Notes: generated from the letters alone by a model not told the origin. A DNA stretch of 64,000 nucleotides from Bathymodiolus brooksi (GCA_963680875.1 OY804575.1:26455034-26519033), one strand, 5' to 3'; numbered from the stretch's first letter, positions 35,301 through 48,775 are shown. A program made the numbers and translations.

Positions 35301-35377
35301 CGGCCTGAATATGTATACCTGAAATAATGCTCGCTGGCCGTTGAGCAACAATCATTCAATCAATCAATCAATCAACC
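35300..35377 (+). repeat. SINE 3' tail (GAAATAATGCTCGCTGGCCG ... CAACAATCA)
   Basis: The tail form TGAAA-A-TGCT...GTTRARCAACAATCA is shared with 42890-42951, 54740-54800 and 58755-58805, and here runs directly into ATCA repeats. Confidence 0.6.
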
Positions 35378-35379
35378 AA

Positions 35380-35458
<79 letters not shown>

Positions 35459-35459
35459 A

Positions 35460-35546
<87 letters not shown>
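35378..35546 (+). repeat. Compound microsatellite (AAAT)n then (AATC)n
   Basis: About 20 AAAT units to 35460, followed by about 21 AATC units to 35546, grown from the AATC end of the adjoining retroelement tail. Confidence 0.95.
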
Positions 35547-35547
<1 letters not shown>

Positions 35548-36289
35548 TTAAATGCTTTATGGACTAAGTGCCACGGTATGATGTAAGTCGAGCACACATT
35601 ACGATGAACTGAGTGTGCACCTATACTTTCTTGACGAAAGGAGAGTACTTATTACAGAACACATCGATCGCCTCAAATACCATGGTATGTGCATCTCATC
35701 TCATCCCATTTAATATCGCAAATGAGCTTAAATGGAAATAGGGCAAAATGTCTTGATAATTTATAATCGAGTTTGTCTTCTGTATAAGCAATTGATTTGT
35801 TTGCATCTTAAGACATTTCATTTATTATGTATTTATCCTGCAGAAAAATCGCACTTTAATTGCTTTCCAATTTGATGATTGAACATAAGCATGACGACTT
35901 CCATTTCCAAAATTTTATAATAAATTTTCTTTTCTTCAAATATCTTTTAGAAATAGTTTTATATCTGAAACACAACAATTGAATATAATTCATGAATGAC
36001 ATCGGGCACAATGCCAAGTACTCTTCATTGGAGTGCATTTCTTTCAAACCCGTTTTCTGAACGGTGTAAATCGTTTGTCAAACGCTGTAGGAACAAATGT
36101 GTCCCTTAATGACATCTCAGATATATACAAGCACGTTTATAGAAGTGTCTAATGGAGGGAACTGACTTTTATGTTTCCTAATGAACCCATTGTCGAAATC
36201 TCACGACACCCTTCAAATATATTTGGTACTTTCAACAGAAGAAATATAAGACATTTGATTGCTAACTGTCGAAACCAACATTCTCTGGG

Positions 36290-36385
36290 TATTCCAGTTT
36301 CCTCCACCAATAAAACTGACCGCCACGATATAACTGAAATATTGTTGAAAGTGGCGTTAAACACCATAAACACAAAACACTGATA
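36290..36385 (-). repeat. SINE 3' part
   Basis: Contains TTTCCTCCACCAATAAAACT, GACCGCCACGATATAACTG and TTGAAAGTGGCGTTAAACAC; minus orientation. Confidence 0.75.
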
Positions 36386-36789
36386 CCAGCAAAATACTGT
36401 TACTTTTTGTTGTATTTAGCAAGCACCAGCGTTGTGTTTAGAAACAGATTGTAGTGACGAAAGACGAAAGACAAACTGCACAATTCGTAGGCGCACGATA
36501 AGACCAGACGCACGTAGTCGTCTGTATCGGTTGTGTTCTGAGAAGGAAATGGGCTTTAAATTAAGTTTATTTTATCAGCAGTAAACAAATACGTGGTTAA
36601 ATAAATGATCGTTCTTTATGTGTTCATTACGTGAAATATGATATCCATTGATATTTTTCTACAATTTGTCAATTACAGAATTTATAATGATACTACAATT
36701 GACAAATTAACCCTTCGTTTACAAATTGAAATGAACCCATTTATATTTCAGTTGCTGGAAATCGTATATTCTCTTTGTTTCAGCAGATG

Positions 36790-36885
36790 AAACCTATTTA
36801 CATTGTAATTCTAATGATATAATACAGATTTTTTTTTAAACCTATTTACATTGTATTTCTAATGATATAATACAGACAGAACTAA
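36790..36885 (+). repeat. 48-bp tandem duplication
   Basis: AAACCTATTTACATTGTA...TCTAATGATATAATACAGA occurs twice at a 48-base offset, differing at one base and in the T run between copies. Confidence 0.85.
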
Positions 36886-37469
36886 TAGCATTGTGATCGA
36901 ATTACTCCCACTCAGGTTAGAGGTGAATATCAGCAGTTACATGCTCAAATGGCATATAATTCAGTACGTATAGAGATAAATAAAGTACAACTAAATCTTA
37001 TTTGATTTTCATCCTCAATGGAGGCAGAGATAAACGAGATCATGAAGTTCAGTTAATAGACTACTTTTACATAGAAACTCAATCCGCGTTTAAATGATAA
37101 TAATGTTAATTAAATAAAAACAGATTACAGAAAAAATAGCAGGAAATTGAAATATAATAGTGATCAATAGTTGTAAGTCGTATAACAAGACGGATGTAGT
37201 AATGAAAAACTGTTGTTGTAAAAATCCATTCAAAGTAACAAAACAATTAATGCGTAACCGTTCATAATGCGAACGGCTTTACTTGTAAGCAAGGGCGACG
37301 AATCCAACTCGCCTTTTAATTGATTATGCTAATTGCAGATTTTGTCATTATGTCACGGTTTGATGTTCTCACCATTCTCTGGACTTGTAATTTGTAGGAA
37401 TCATCATATATACATGGACACATAATAGAGAGTGCGATCTTACAAGAGTTTGGGATTCTTTTTATTTAT

Positions 37470-37640
37470 TTCTTATTAAACCTTATAAGGTTCATCTTCC
37501 TCGGGCATAGGTAGTCTTACTTCATTTTGATCTAGGGCCTTTGATTTTAATTATTTAGCGTTCTGATCTTTCTACTTTTAATGCACATGACAACGTCCAG
37601 GCTAGGTATAGTTCGAAAAGCGACGCCGTGCATTCATGGA
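37470..37640 (+). repeat. Dispersed repeat related to 32155-32335
   Basis: Shares GGGCATAGGTAGTCTTAC-type sequence with 32155-32335, and ends just before the minisatellite at 37671. Confidence 0.45.
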
Positions 37641-37670
37641 AAGATTGGTTCTGTGTAGTTTGTATTATGT

Positions 37671-38958
37671 AACTTTAACTACTATATTATAACAAGGTAT
37701 GTGGGGGAACTTTAACTACTATATTATAACAATGTATGTGGGGGAACTTTAACTACTATATTATAACAAGGTATGTGGTGGAACTTAACTACTATATTAT
37801 AACAAGGTATGTGGGGGAACTTAACTACTATATTATAACAAGGTATGTGGGGGAACTTTAACTACTATATTATAACAAGGTATGTGGGGGAACTTTAACT
37901 ACTATATTATAACAAGGTATGTGGGGGAACTTTAACTACTATATTATAACAAGGTATGTGGGGGAACTTTAACTACTATATTATAACAAGGTATGTGGGG
38001 GAACTTTAACTACTATATTACAAGAAGGTATGTGGGGGAACTTTAACTACTATATTATAACAAGGTATGTGGGGGAACTTTAACTACTATATTATAACAA
38101 TGTATGTGGGGGAACTTTAACTACTATATTATAACAAGGTATGTGGGGGAACTTTAACTACTATATTATAACAAGGTATGTGGGGGAACTTTAACTACTA
38201 TATTATAACAAGGTATGCGGGGGAACTTTAACTACTATATTATAACAAGGTATGTGGGGAACTTTAACTACTATATTATAACAAGGTATGTGGGGGAACT
38301 TTAACTACTATATTATAACAAGGTATGTGGTGGAACTTTAACTACTATATTATAACAAGGTATGTGGTGGAACTTTAACTACTATATTATAACAAAGTAT
38401 GTGGGGGAACTTTAACTACTATATTATAACAAGGTATGTGGGGGAACTTTAACTACTATATTATAACAAGGTATGTGGGGGAACTTTAACTACTATATTA
38501 TAACAAAGTATGTGGGGGAACTTTAACTACTATATTATAACAAGGTATGTGGGGGAACTTTAACTACTATATTATAAGAAGGTATGTGGGGGAACTTTAA
38601 CTACTATATTATAAGAAGGTATGTGGGGAACTTTAACTACTATATCATAACAAGGTATGTGGTGGAACTTTAACTACTATATTATAACAAGGTATGTGGG
38701 GGAACTTTAACTACTATATTATAACAAGGTATGTGGGGGAACTTTAACTACTATATTATAACAAGGTATGTGGTGGAACTTTAACTACTATATTATAACA
38801 AAGTATGTGGGGGAACTTTAACTACTATATTATAACAAGGTATGTGGGGGAACTTTAACTACTATATTATAACAAGGTATGTGGGGGAACTTTAACTACT
38901 ATATTATAACAAGGTATGTGGGGGAACTTTAACTACTATATTATAACAAAGTATGTGG
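37671..38958 (+). repeat. 37-bp minisatellite, about 35 units
   Basis: The unit reads GGTATGTGGGGGAACTTTAA followed by CTACTATATTATAACAA. Most units are identical. Variants include GTGGTGG, ACAAAG, ACAATG, AGAAG, AACTTA (36 bp) and GGGGA (36 bp). A block of variant units (GTGGTGG, then ACAAAG, plain units, then ACAAAG) appears near 38340-38515 and again near 38765-38958, suggesting block-wise duplication. Confidence 0.97.
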
Positions 38959-39115
38959 GGGAAATTGTTAAGTTAGTCATTAAGTTGGTGAAAATTTAAT
39001 TATGTATTGATGGTGAAAACTAGTTTTTCAAACAACTGAAAATTCTGTATTTCCCAAATATTATTTTTATATGCGATTCGTGTAAAAAAAAATAATAAGC
39101 AAACAAATAAAAACT

Positions 39116-40665
39116 ATGTACACGATGTATTTCTGTAGTAACCTCCATCAGGTACGCTCAGTCAAATGTACACGATGTGTTTCTGTAGTAGCCTCCATCA
39201 GGTACGCTCAGTCAAATGTACACGATGTGTTTCTGTAGTAGCCTCCATCAGGTACGCTCAGTCAAATGTACACGATGTGTTTCTGTAGTAACCTCCATCA
39301 GGTACGCTCAGTCAAATGTACACGATGTGTTTCTGTAGTAACCTCCATCAGGTACGCTCAGTCAAATGTACACGATGTGTTTCTGTAGTAACCTTCATCA
39401 GGTACGCTCAGTCAAATGTACACGATGTGTTTCTGTAGTAACCTTCATCAGGTACGCTCAGTCAAATGTACACGATGTATTTCTGTAGTAACCTCCATCA
39501 GGTACGCTCAGTCAAATGTACACGATGTGTTTCTGTAGTAACCTCCATCAGGTACGCTCAGTCAAATGTACACGATGTGTTTCTGTAGTAACCTCCATCA
39601 GGTACGCTCAGTCAAATGTACACGATGTGTTTCTGTAGTAACCTTCATCAGGTACGCTCAGTCAAATGTACACGATGTGTTTCTGTAGTAACCTCCATCA
39701 GGTACGCTCAGTCAAATGTACACGATGTGTTTCTGTAGTAACCTCCATCAGGTACGCTCAGTCAAATGTACACGATGTGTTTCTGTAGTAACCTCCATCA
39801 GGTACGCTCAGTCAAATGTACACGATGTATTTCTGTAGTAACCTCCATCAGGTACGCTCAGTCAAATGTACACGATGTGTTTCTGTAGTAACCTTCATCA
39901 GGTACGCTCAGTCAAATGTACACGATGTGTTTCTGTAGTAACCTCCATCAGGTACGCTCAGTCAAATGTACACGATGTATTTCTGTAGTAACCTCCATCA
40001 GGTACGCTCAGTCAAATGTACACGATGTGTTTCTGTAGTAACCTTCATCAGGTACGCTCAGTCAAATGTACACGATGTGTTTCTGTAGTAACCTCCATCA
40101 GGTACGCTCAGTCAAATGTACACGATGTGTTTCTGTAGTAACCTCCATCAGGTACGCTCAGTCAAATGTACACGATGTGTTTCTGTAGTAACCTCCATCA
40201 GGTACGCTCAGTCAAATGTACACGATGTGTTTCTGTAGTAACCTCCATCAGGTACGCTCAGTCAAATGTACACGATGTGTTTCTGTAGTAACCTTCATCA
40301 GGTACGCTCAGTCAAATGTACACGATGTGTTTCTGTAGTAACCTCCATCAGGTACGCTCAGTCAAATGTACACGATGTGTTTCTGTAGTAACCTCCATCA
40401 GGTACGCTCAGTCAAATGTACACGATGTGTTTCTGTAGTAACCTTCATCAGGTACGCTCAGTCAAATGTACACGATGTGTTTCTGTAGTAACCTTCATCA
40501 GGTACGCTCAGTCAAATGTACACGATGTGTTTCTGTAGTAACCTCCATCAGGTACGCTCAGTCAAATGTACACGATGCGTTTCTGTAGTAACCTCCATCA
40601 GGTACGCTCAGTCAAATGCACACGATGTGTTTCTGTAGTAACCTCCATCAGGTACGCTCAGTCAA
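39116..40665 (+). repeat. 50-bp minisatellite, 31 units
   Basis: The unit reads GTACACGATGTGTTTCTGTA then GTAACCTCCATCAGGTACGC then TCAGTCAAAT. Units are nearly identical. Variable positions are GTGT/GTAT, CCTCC/CCTTC and a GCCTCC form confined to units 2-3; unit 30 has GCGT. It is not divisible by three and is unrelated in sequence to the 37-bp array 150 bp upstream. Confidence 0.97.
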
Positions 40666-40741
40666 GTTGAACAACCAAATACTAATGAGATATTGTATCA
40701 CTAATTACTAATCAATTAGTAAGTAGAATTATTGAAGGGAG

Positions 40742-40797
40742 AGGGTTACGGCATTTAACGCTACTTTCAACAATATTTCAGTTATTTCATGGCGGTA
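40742..40797 (+). repeat. SINE fragment
   Basis: GGCATTTAACGCTACTTTCA then ACAATATTTCAGTTATTTCATGG-like sequence; truncated copy beside the 50-bp array. Confidence 0.55.
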
Positions 40798-40799
40798 AG

Positions 40800-42740
40800 G
40801 ATTATAATTATTAAAATTACTTCATGTAACTTGTAAATATTATATTAAAAAGTGTATGGAATAAATATGTGCAGGGAAATATTTGTGGTCCTTAGTTTGA
40901 ACAATTTGTTGACAACATACCCATCCCTTCAACTAAAGAGCTCTATTTCTCTCTCTAAAGTTTTCAGTGGTTTTATTTCATTTCATTGACATTATAAAAC
41001 CCGCCATGGTGAGTTATAGGACGGAGAATACAAACAACAATATATCCATAGCGAATAAAGAATGATGTTCTAAAACTTAATTTATATTCATTCAAAGGAA
41101 ATGTGAATTCATGGAATCTAGAAAACCCCCCAGAAAAAAAGAGAAATAAAAAAGCTCTGTATTTCTAACCATGACTGTCAGAGTTCTATATTATTATTTG
41201 AAAGGGCAAATTCATTAAGTGGACAGAACTAACAATTAAGAAAAGAACTGACAAAAGATTATTATTTTTCCGATATAAAGGAAGGGGATTTCCCTATAGT
41301 GATCTTTTGATACAGCTGTCAGAGTGATTTGACAAATAGAAGTAGGGCTATAATAATTAAATATGAAGAGATTTTCGATAATTGTAGTAATTGTCAATGG
41401 CATCTGACCACTTTGATTTCATGAGAATGACGTAGAATTGCGGGGGTGTTATTTTAAATATACCCTACAAGTATGGATAAATAATTCCATAAACAATTAC
41501 ATATATCATATTTGGATATCATAACTGGAAAAGTTTCTCTCCGTAAGAAATACATATTTGGTAAGTGCATTTTCATAAGAAATAATATGTTTGTTTTTCT
41601 TCTATAAATATAAAAATTACTCCGACAGTTAGAAATATCTGTTTTTGTTTTTACCGTCATGGTAAATTAACGTTATAGATCGGTTTAAATAGATTATTGG
41701 GAAGGGGTCATAATGAACATATCAATAGAATAATTATTTTCTTTATTTCATTATCTAGAAAATAAACTAACAGATAAAGGATAAAAAATATAATAACCTA
41801 GGAAACTACGAATATATATCAGAGTAATGTCATACTATGTGATATATGTGAAATCAATAAATATATAAAAAAAAGTTTAAAGATAATAAATAATACTTTT
41901 ACATTAATAACAATCTGACCTTTTAAGACTTTAAATCTTCACCTTGATTACACGTAACGAGTTAATTTTGCCACTGTTGATGTCGGTAATTATAACGAGG
42001 CAGACAACTTAAAACTACCAGAAATGTTAATATACAATTTAACACTTTGATTGGAAGAAATATCTCATTTCAAGACCTTTTAAGATGATCCTTTACCCTT
42101 TATGCTATGTCGAAATTAACAGTCGCTCCCTGCACTAGAATTATTTTGATTTTTTCTTGACAATTAAATTATTACAGTTGAAGCACGATTTCAAGGTACC
42201 TCTAAAAATAATTAGGAGTGCTCCTAGATTATTGACAACACTCCCAGTGAAAATAAATATCATCACAAGAGAGAAAACCAAACTTTTTTATATGTTGCTT
42301 AAAGTGTAGTTAAAATACATTTACCACTCTGTGTGATTGAGAATTGTAAGAAACACGTCAATAGAAATATGAATGGTCTCCAAGAGAACAATCACAGAAC
42401 TACCTGTACACCTTTGAAGTATTGTATGAGATTTAAAAAAATATACATTGTTTAAAGTGAAGAAGTTAAAAAAAAACATGATCAGAACCCCCTTTTTTAT
42501 GCGTGATTCAAAATTTAAAAAACCCTTCTTTCACATGGAGTAACCGAATGACCTGTCAAATAAAACTGATTTAAGACAAACAAACAAAACTTCACCGTAA
42601 AAAGCTCGAAAAAATGTTATTTCTGATTTAAATACAATGTACTTTGTTGACATTTAGAATTAACTTCATAACAAATTCCGATGACTTTTGTTAACTGCTT
42701 AAAGCCATTGGAACTCGGCTTCATAGTACTGAGATTGAGT
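40800..42740. other. AT-rich intergenic region, nothing recognised
   Basis: No supported gene, delimited element or RNA was found in this stretch on either strand. Confidence 0.5.
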
Positions 42741-42748
42741 CTCTCGCT

Positions 42749-42751
42749 CCC

Positions 42752-42782
<31 letters not shown>

Positions 42783-42789
42783 ACACACA
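42749..42789 (+). repeat. C20 homopolymer followed by (AC)n
   Basis: Twenty C residues run into about ten AC units. Confidence 0.95.
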
Positions 42790-42889
42790 ATCCTATCCAC
42801 TATAACATCGTTTTCCTGTATACCAGTCTAACTATCCACACTCAGATCAATCCCAGCACCACCTTTCTACCCGGTTGATTTATTGTTTG

Positions 42890-42951
42890 CAGACCTACTC
42901 TCGTCGCGAATATATCTGAAACACTATTTGCTTGGCGTTAAACAACAATAA
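42890..42951 (+). repeat. SINE tail fragment
   Basis: GAAACACTATTTGCTTGGCG then TTAAACAACAATAA matches the tail at 54740-54800. The hAT-like element at 42952 inserted at its end. Confidence 0.5.
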
Positions 42952-44663
42952 CAGTGGCGTAGCTTACGTTAGGCAGTGTAGGCAGTTTGCTACATATCAT
43001 TTCGTTAAAAAATAAAAATAAAAAAAAGAATTGCCCATCCCATTAAAATATTGTTTTGTAATAGTTGTGTTTCATCATCAATTTAAATAAATCAACGTTA
43101 AAGTGCCAGACTCCTTTTAGAAGACGTTCGTTCTATCATATTACGTTCCACTTGAATAAACAATAGTAAATCCGGTGCCAACATTCGATCCGGATTTCAA
43201 CTCTTTTACTTATTCGTTACATTGTATATGATTAGGAAAATAAAATCTTATCTTATCTTATCTTATCTTATCTTATCCGCCAAAAACAAATGCCAAAAGG
43301 TAAAGAAATCTAGACTTTTTCTTCAAACCAAAGAAGAGAAGCTCACCCGTGCCTGATCATAACCCTCCACTGAGTCAGACACAAGGATCAGATACCCGGT
43401 AGTAGCCTACAAAATGAAAGTCAAATGGATAGTGCAGCTACTAATGTAACAGAAAGCACCGAGTAGGTCAGTTTGTCCAAGACCGAGTCTCGACAGTGTG
43501 GTCCTCCGTGTCCTGATATAGCAGAGTGTGTGAATGATGGCAGTTTACACAGTGACATCGCTAAAAAGAATCTTCTTACAGAGAAATGGAATAGTGCCTA
43601 TGGATTCAAATTTCCAACAAGGTGTTTATTTAAAAAATCCTAAACAGAGAACTTCAAATCAGACAAATGACGTTGTGTAACCAAAAATAAAGATAATAAG
43701 TCATTGCCGTACTTTGAAGATATATTTGTTACTCCTCTCTCTATCAACGTATGATTTTTTTTTTAAATATTGTTATTAGGGGGTAATTTATTATGAAAAT
43801 ATGAAGAAAAGTGATTAAAAAAACCTCTTACAACTCAAAAATGTAATTTAACCAAATTTCAGTAGGCCTTATTTATCGTTGGTTGGTAGGGAGAAGGGGA
43901 ATCTAAAATTTCAATGAAAGCCCAATATTTAAATTTTTTAAGCTTTAAATTCACTGACGTGTAGCTGCCTTACCGTAGCTTTTGTGAAACCATTTTACAA
44001 TTGCTATGTTTACTGATTTTTGCACGGTCCGCCAAATTCAAATAAACTTCAATTAGGACCTATAAGACTGAGCTATGGTCAAACAGCTAACTGACTTCAA
44101 AACCTTTTTCGTATTTTTTGAGTAAAATAAATAGAGAGCATGCATCATATATGGCATATAGAAACTAAATCTAGCTACTTTGACTACCAATCCCAGTGCG
44201 GTTCTGTTACAAAGCTGAAACGCTGTAACCTTCTTTCGAAAGCTCGTTTTTGTAATCTTTATATAAATTTTCTATAAAATTGTTTTGTGGGTCTATTATG
44301 TAACTTCTTAGAAATATTCAACACTATATATATAATGTATTTCGGGTGTTTACATGAGTAAAAGTGTGTCTGATATGTCCATCTGTTTTCCTGAAATAAA
44401 TAATCAATTCCATTGTCCTCCAATTAGATTGGTGAAATCTTGCATTCATTTTTTCTCATTCAAAATCAGTATGTAATATTAGAATAGTATTCAGATACTG
44501 TAAGTAAGTGAGAAAACCATCTTAAATGCAAATACGTCGTCAGCTTCCGGGGGGATTCGCCACCCTGGGCTCCCTACAAGGGCTCTGCCCTTGACCCGCT
44601 GTGGACTTCAGCGGTCCCCAGACCCCTCGCCTACATATCATCTAGTGCCTAGCTACGCCACTG
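42952..44663 (+). mobile_element. Decayed hAT-like transposon, 1.7 kb
   Basis: Termini CAGTGGCGTAGCT and AGCTACGCCACTG are perfect inverted repeats of a form common in hAT elements. The flanks share AATAA (42947-42951 and 44664-44668), and the 8-base flanks agree at 6 of 8. The interior holds a decayed coding segment at 43420-43650. A (TCTTA)n microsatellite lies at about 43246-43277. Confidence 0.7.
43420..43650 (+). pseudogene. Decayed hAT transposase N-terminal region
   Basis: One frame reads SKTESRQCGPPCPDIAECVN then SLHSDIAKKNLLTEKWNSAY then GFKFPTRCLFKKS before stops. This resembles the sequence before and at the TTF-type zinc finger of ZMYM1/hAT-family proteins. Stops at both ends and the absence of the catalytic region make it a fossil. 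Confidence 0.45.
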
Positions 44664-45438
44664 AATAAAAAATAGCATAGCTAATGCACATTACTTTAAT
44701 TCCCCTATTAATAAAATTTCGAACAGTAATATATATAAATATATATTATAGCTGGATATATTTTTTAAACTTCTTAAATAATTAGCTTTGCATCAATGTT
44801 AATTCACATGACGAATGTAAATCAATATTTAGTGTACTTAATGAACTGGATCTAAAACCTTGAAATAGCCTAATGAGGTCTAAAGAACGGACCATTTAGA
44901 TTTTAGTACCCCTCCATTTCCGAGTTACATTTTTTTCGAACGAAACAAAAATCAGATTTTTTAAATGGAAGAATAGGTGCTTTTTCTTCGAATTTGATTT
45001 AACCAAAATTTCTTGTTGAAAACTATAGGGTCTGATTACATAGTTTTGCCATCTTTACGGTCAAGATATTTTTTCAATAACATTTGCGAGAGAAATAATA
45101 AAAAAAACAACGTAATTTCCACCCTAAAAGTTTAACGGTCGTTCCCTAATTATGTTCTTATGAAATTGCACAAAAGATAATTACCATACATCAAGTTTGT
45201 TTATTTCTTATTTTTACGACCATGCACTAAGTGGTTGCTGGTATTAAAAGTGCGGGGGTACACTTACAATATATATTGTATATAAAGAAAGAACAATAGT
45301 AAGTTGCCATGACGTAACATTGTAGGTATATACAGACATAAAAGATAAAACAGTAATTTTATATTACATTTTGATGTGTATGTACTTTTAAATAAAAATC
45401 TTCATACAGTTTATTTCTGTAATGAAATTTCAAATAAA

Positions 45439-45780
45439 TCATAAAAATTGCATTTTTCTGATATTGGGTCCCTCAAAACCCCAAAAACAACACAGCAATC
45501 ACCTCCAGTTTTTAGTGTGGTTCGTGTTGCTCAACATTTAGTTTTCTCATTATATCATAACAATTGCATTTTACTTATATTGGGTCCCTCAAAACTCGTT
45601 ACAACAACCCACCAATCACCTCCAGTTTTAGCGTGGTTCGTGTTGCTCAACATTTAGCTTTCTCATTATATCATAACAATTGCATTTTACTTATATTGGG
45701 TCCCTCAAAACTCGTTACAACAACCCACCAATCACCTCCAGTTTTAGCGTGGTTCGTGTTGCTCAACATTTAGTTTTCTG
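45439..45780 (+). repeat. 116-bp tandem repeat, three units
   Basis: Units start at 45439, 45555 and 45671 (TCATAA-AATTGCATTTT-CT) and share TTGGGTCCCTCAAAAC and GTGGTTCGTGTTGCTCAACA. Units two and three are nearly identical; unit one differs more. Confidence 0.92.
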
Positions 45781-46199
45781 GTAGTGTTTTACACATCATT
45801 GTTTGTTCTTTTGTCTTTTTTTCATTTGGTCATTGTGTTGTCTGTCCTTCTTCTGTTTACGGCTTCTGATTACCCCTTTTGTATATATTCAAACTTTTTT
45901 CCACAGTCGATTGATATTTTGTAGCTACATGAAATAAATTGAACTGTCTGTTAGCGTGGCAATGCTTGTCTTTATTGACTTATAAGTATAGACACAAACA
46001 GTTTAAATTATTATTTTATTTTGTTATTTTGTTGACAAGTTTTGTCGCTGAGCTGCATCGGACAATAATAGGCAACAATAAATTCTAATCGAACTTCGCA
46101 ACTTTTCAAAGTTTCCCGTATAGCACACGGCAATACAAGAGTAAGTAATTTTTGTTAGCGCCATCATCGGTGAACATTTTATAACTTTATTTTCATGGC

Positions 46200-47760
46200 G
46201 AGAACATGTCACTTTTTGATGAAATAGAAATGATTCTATTTTGTACGCTGAATTGGATTTTTATAGGGCTGTCAGCTTCGTCACCAACAGACTGCGAAAC
46301 ACTTTTAGTGTTGGTGACATGTTACAACACTTGAACTGGTGCAATCGTGAAAACAGACGTAAAGATACTCAACTTGTCATGATGAATAAAATAGCAAACG
46401 AAAATGTAGTTATTACTAGAAAAGACAGACTTAAACCATCCTTGCCGCAATCATGGCACATACATTCTTCATCATCTTTCATTATCCTTACTTGAAAGAC
46501 TCAGCAAAAACAAAAATAATACGACATCTGACTTGAACCAGTTGCCATAAGCTATGGTTTTGAGTCGCAGGTTGAAACATTCAAAGCTGCTGTCTCCTCT
46601 GACAAATACTTATTTATGAAACTTGTAAATAGTGTTAACCTTTTTCATTTGTCATTTGCAACTCTGGCATAATCTTGAACTTAATGAAGGCGGTCAGTAT
46701 CTTTTAGAAATAGAATGCAGTTTTGGTGAGCAGGAAGTATCTTTCATTTTTGTTAGGTAGTAAGGCCAATACCTAATGATACTGATCACCTAGAATATCA
46801 CGTTGTATATGAAGTTCATAAAGAAGGACATGTGTATAATGATAAAAAAAAATGCAAAAAATGTATTTGGAGGTTTCTAGTGGTCGCAGAGATTATGATT
46901 TTCTCATCATTTTCTTTATCAAAGAGAAGGAACTCTTTCTCTTGTTGATGTTGTTTTGTTCCGTTCTAGTTGTTAGCGCATGTTGGCAGTTGTTGAAATA
47001 TCATACGATTGTCTTCTTTCAAAGCTGGAATTCGCAGTTTGGCTACCATACATAGATCGCGTATGTTGTCTTTTCAACTGGAGTTCGTAGTTTGCATACC
47101 CCCTGCACACATAATTTGTGTATGTCGTCTTTCAAACTGGAGTTCGTGGTTTGTATACCCCCTGCACAAGCAGATTGTGTGAATCGGTGTTGCTTCCTCC
47201 CTATATCTTAATTTTTATTTATATGGTGTAAGGTGTGGTGAAATTTGATCATACATAAAACAGCAGGGTTATTATGAACATTTCCAAAATCTTCAAGTAT
47301 GTAATTTTTCTACTACAGTATACACTCTCGTTGACATGGAAAATAGAGTCAATGTCAATTAAAAATTTGTCTTAAATTCTGAAATGAATAACAATATTTA
47401 AATAATTCATGGTAATATACCAAACACTTTCGCGTATATGGAGTTTAAATTTCACAACTCGTATGTTGAGCAGGAGTTTGTAGTTTGTATTCAGACTTTT
47501 TACAATTTCTCTATTTTCTGAGTACTAAAATATTAAATCAAGGATTTTCAAATAAACGTCTCATCTTGCCTTTCAAAAGTTTTTTCGGAAGATATCAACA
47601 CCTTGTTGAAAAGTATTCATCACCGGACAGTGTGGTATTTTTTTTAATGTATTTTATTGCGTACAGATGGCGAAATATGGTCTTGGCGATTACATTTTGG
47701 TTTAGAGTTAACTATTGTTTCACTATTATGTCTTACAAGAGCCTTTATTACTAAGAAAAC
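46200..47760. other. Unresolved region with broken open frames
   Basis: Several frames of 60-90 codons (for example 46241-46495 and 47485-47754) are interrupted and shift frame. Inside, GTCTTTCAAACTGGAGTTCG-type sequence recurs two or three times (about 47010-47165). It may be an old, decayed element or gene. I recognise no family. Confidence 0.25.
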
Positions 47761-48389
47761 AAATTGGACCTTGTTTCTATAAGGTTTGTTGGACAACATC
47801 TACAGCTTATTATGTCCGTTGTACAGTCTCAACCCCATATTGCTAAGCAATTGCTACTACTAAATTTGAAAATGTTGGAAAATATAGATGTAACCCTATT
47901 GATTATCTCGAAATAATATCAGGTTCAAGAGAGGTCAATTGAAGGATTCTGTTTTTGCATCAGATTATCTTAAGAAGTCAGCAATATTTTGGTACTGATT
48001 CCAATCAATTTTTAACCGATCGGCATAGATGTTCCTTTTCAATTATTAATATTTTAACCTTTTTCTTTAATTAAAAGGATATATTAACCGATTAGAAATT
48101 GTAGGAAACTTAAGTCGAGAATATTTACCGAAACCGACAAAAATGAAAGTTATTCTTATTATTTTTTTGTGCCATTTTCTTGCATTTCGACCATATTTGT
48201 ACATGCAAGTAAATTGTCAACATGTAAAAACGGCGTTAGAGTGCTATAAATTATATCTTTTAATTGTTTAGCCTTATAATTTACTCGATAACACCGATTC
48301 AATATAAACGTATCTGTCAAGATTAAGGTTACAAATCTGAGACAAAACATGAGAAGACGAGTACTTCTCTGATTATCTATAGCTAGATA

Positions 48390-48732
48390 CAGTGCCGAAA
48401 TTACCTATAAGCTCGATAGGCTGAAGCCTAGGGCCTCAAAATATAGGGGGCCTCCGGTCAAGGTGTAAAATATGTTTAACACTTTTATTGGACTTTCACA
48501 CTTATGCTGTCATAATGTACTATACTTTCTAAACAACCCTTCAGGAATTTTCCTTACACAGTTGAACTCCATTTCAGAATATTGCATAATTTTGAACACC
48601 CCTCATCATCTTCGCCTTTATTTATATTGATTAAGCACACTTGTATCTTCCTCCAGTCGTGAAGGTGGGGAATTGGGAGGGGCCTCACAAGTGGAATAGC
48701 CTAGGACCTCTCTTTATCTAAATCCGGCACTG
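48390..48732. mobile_element. 343-bp hAT-like MITE
   Basis: Termini CAGTGCCGAAATTACC and the inverse of AAATCCGGCACTG, with further inverted blocks around CCTAGG. The 8-base flanks GCTAGATA (48382-48389) and GCCAGATA (48733-48740) agree at seven of eight positions. Confidence 0.75.
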
Positions 48733-48775
48733 GCCAGATACCTTATTCTCATTGTTTAACTATTTCATATAGTTG

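Noticed and set aside
37671..40665. CRISPR-like repeat arrays
   Set aside because: The repeats are contiguous tandem units without unique spacers, in a eukaryotic context; they are minisatellites.
45448..45773. Two 69-codon frames with similar peptides
   Set aside because: They result from the 116-bp tandem repeat.
46241..47754. Frames 46241-46495, 46852-47055 and 47485-47754 as genes
   Set aside because: No shared phase or splice logic and no recognised motif; at best a decayed element.
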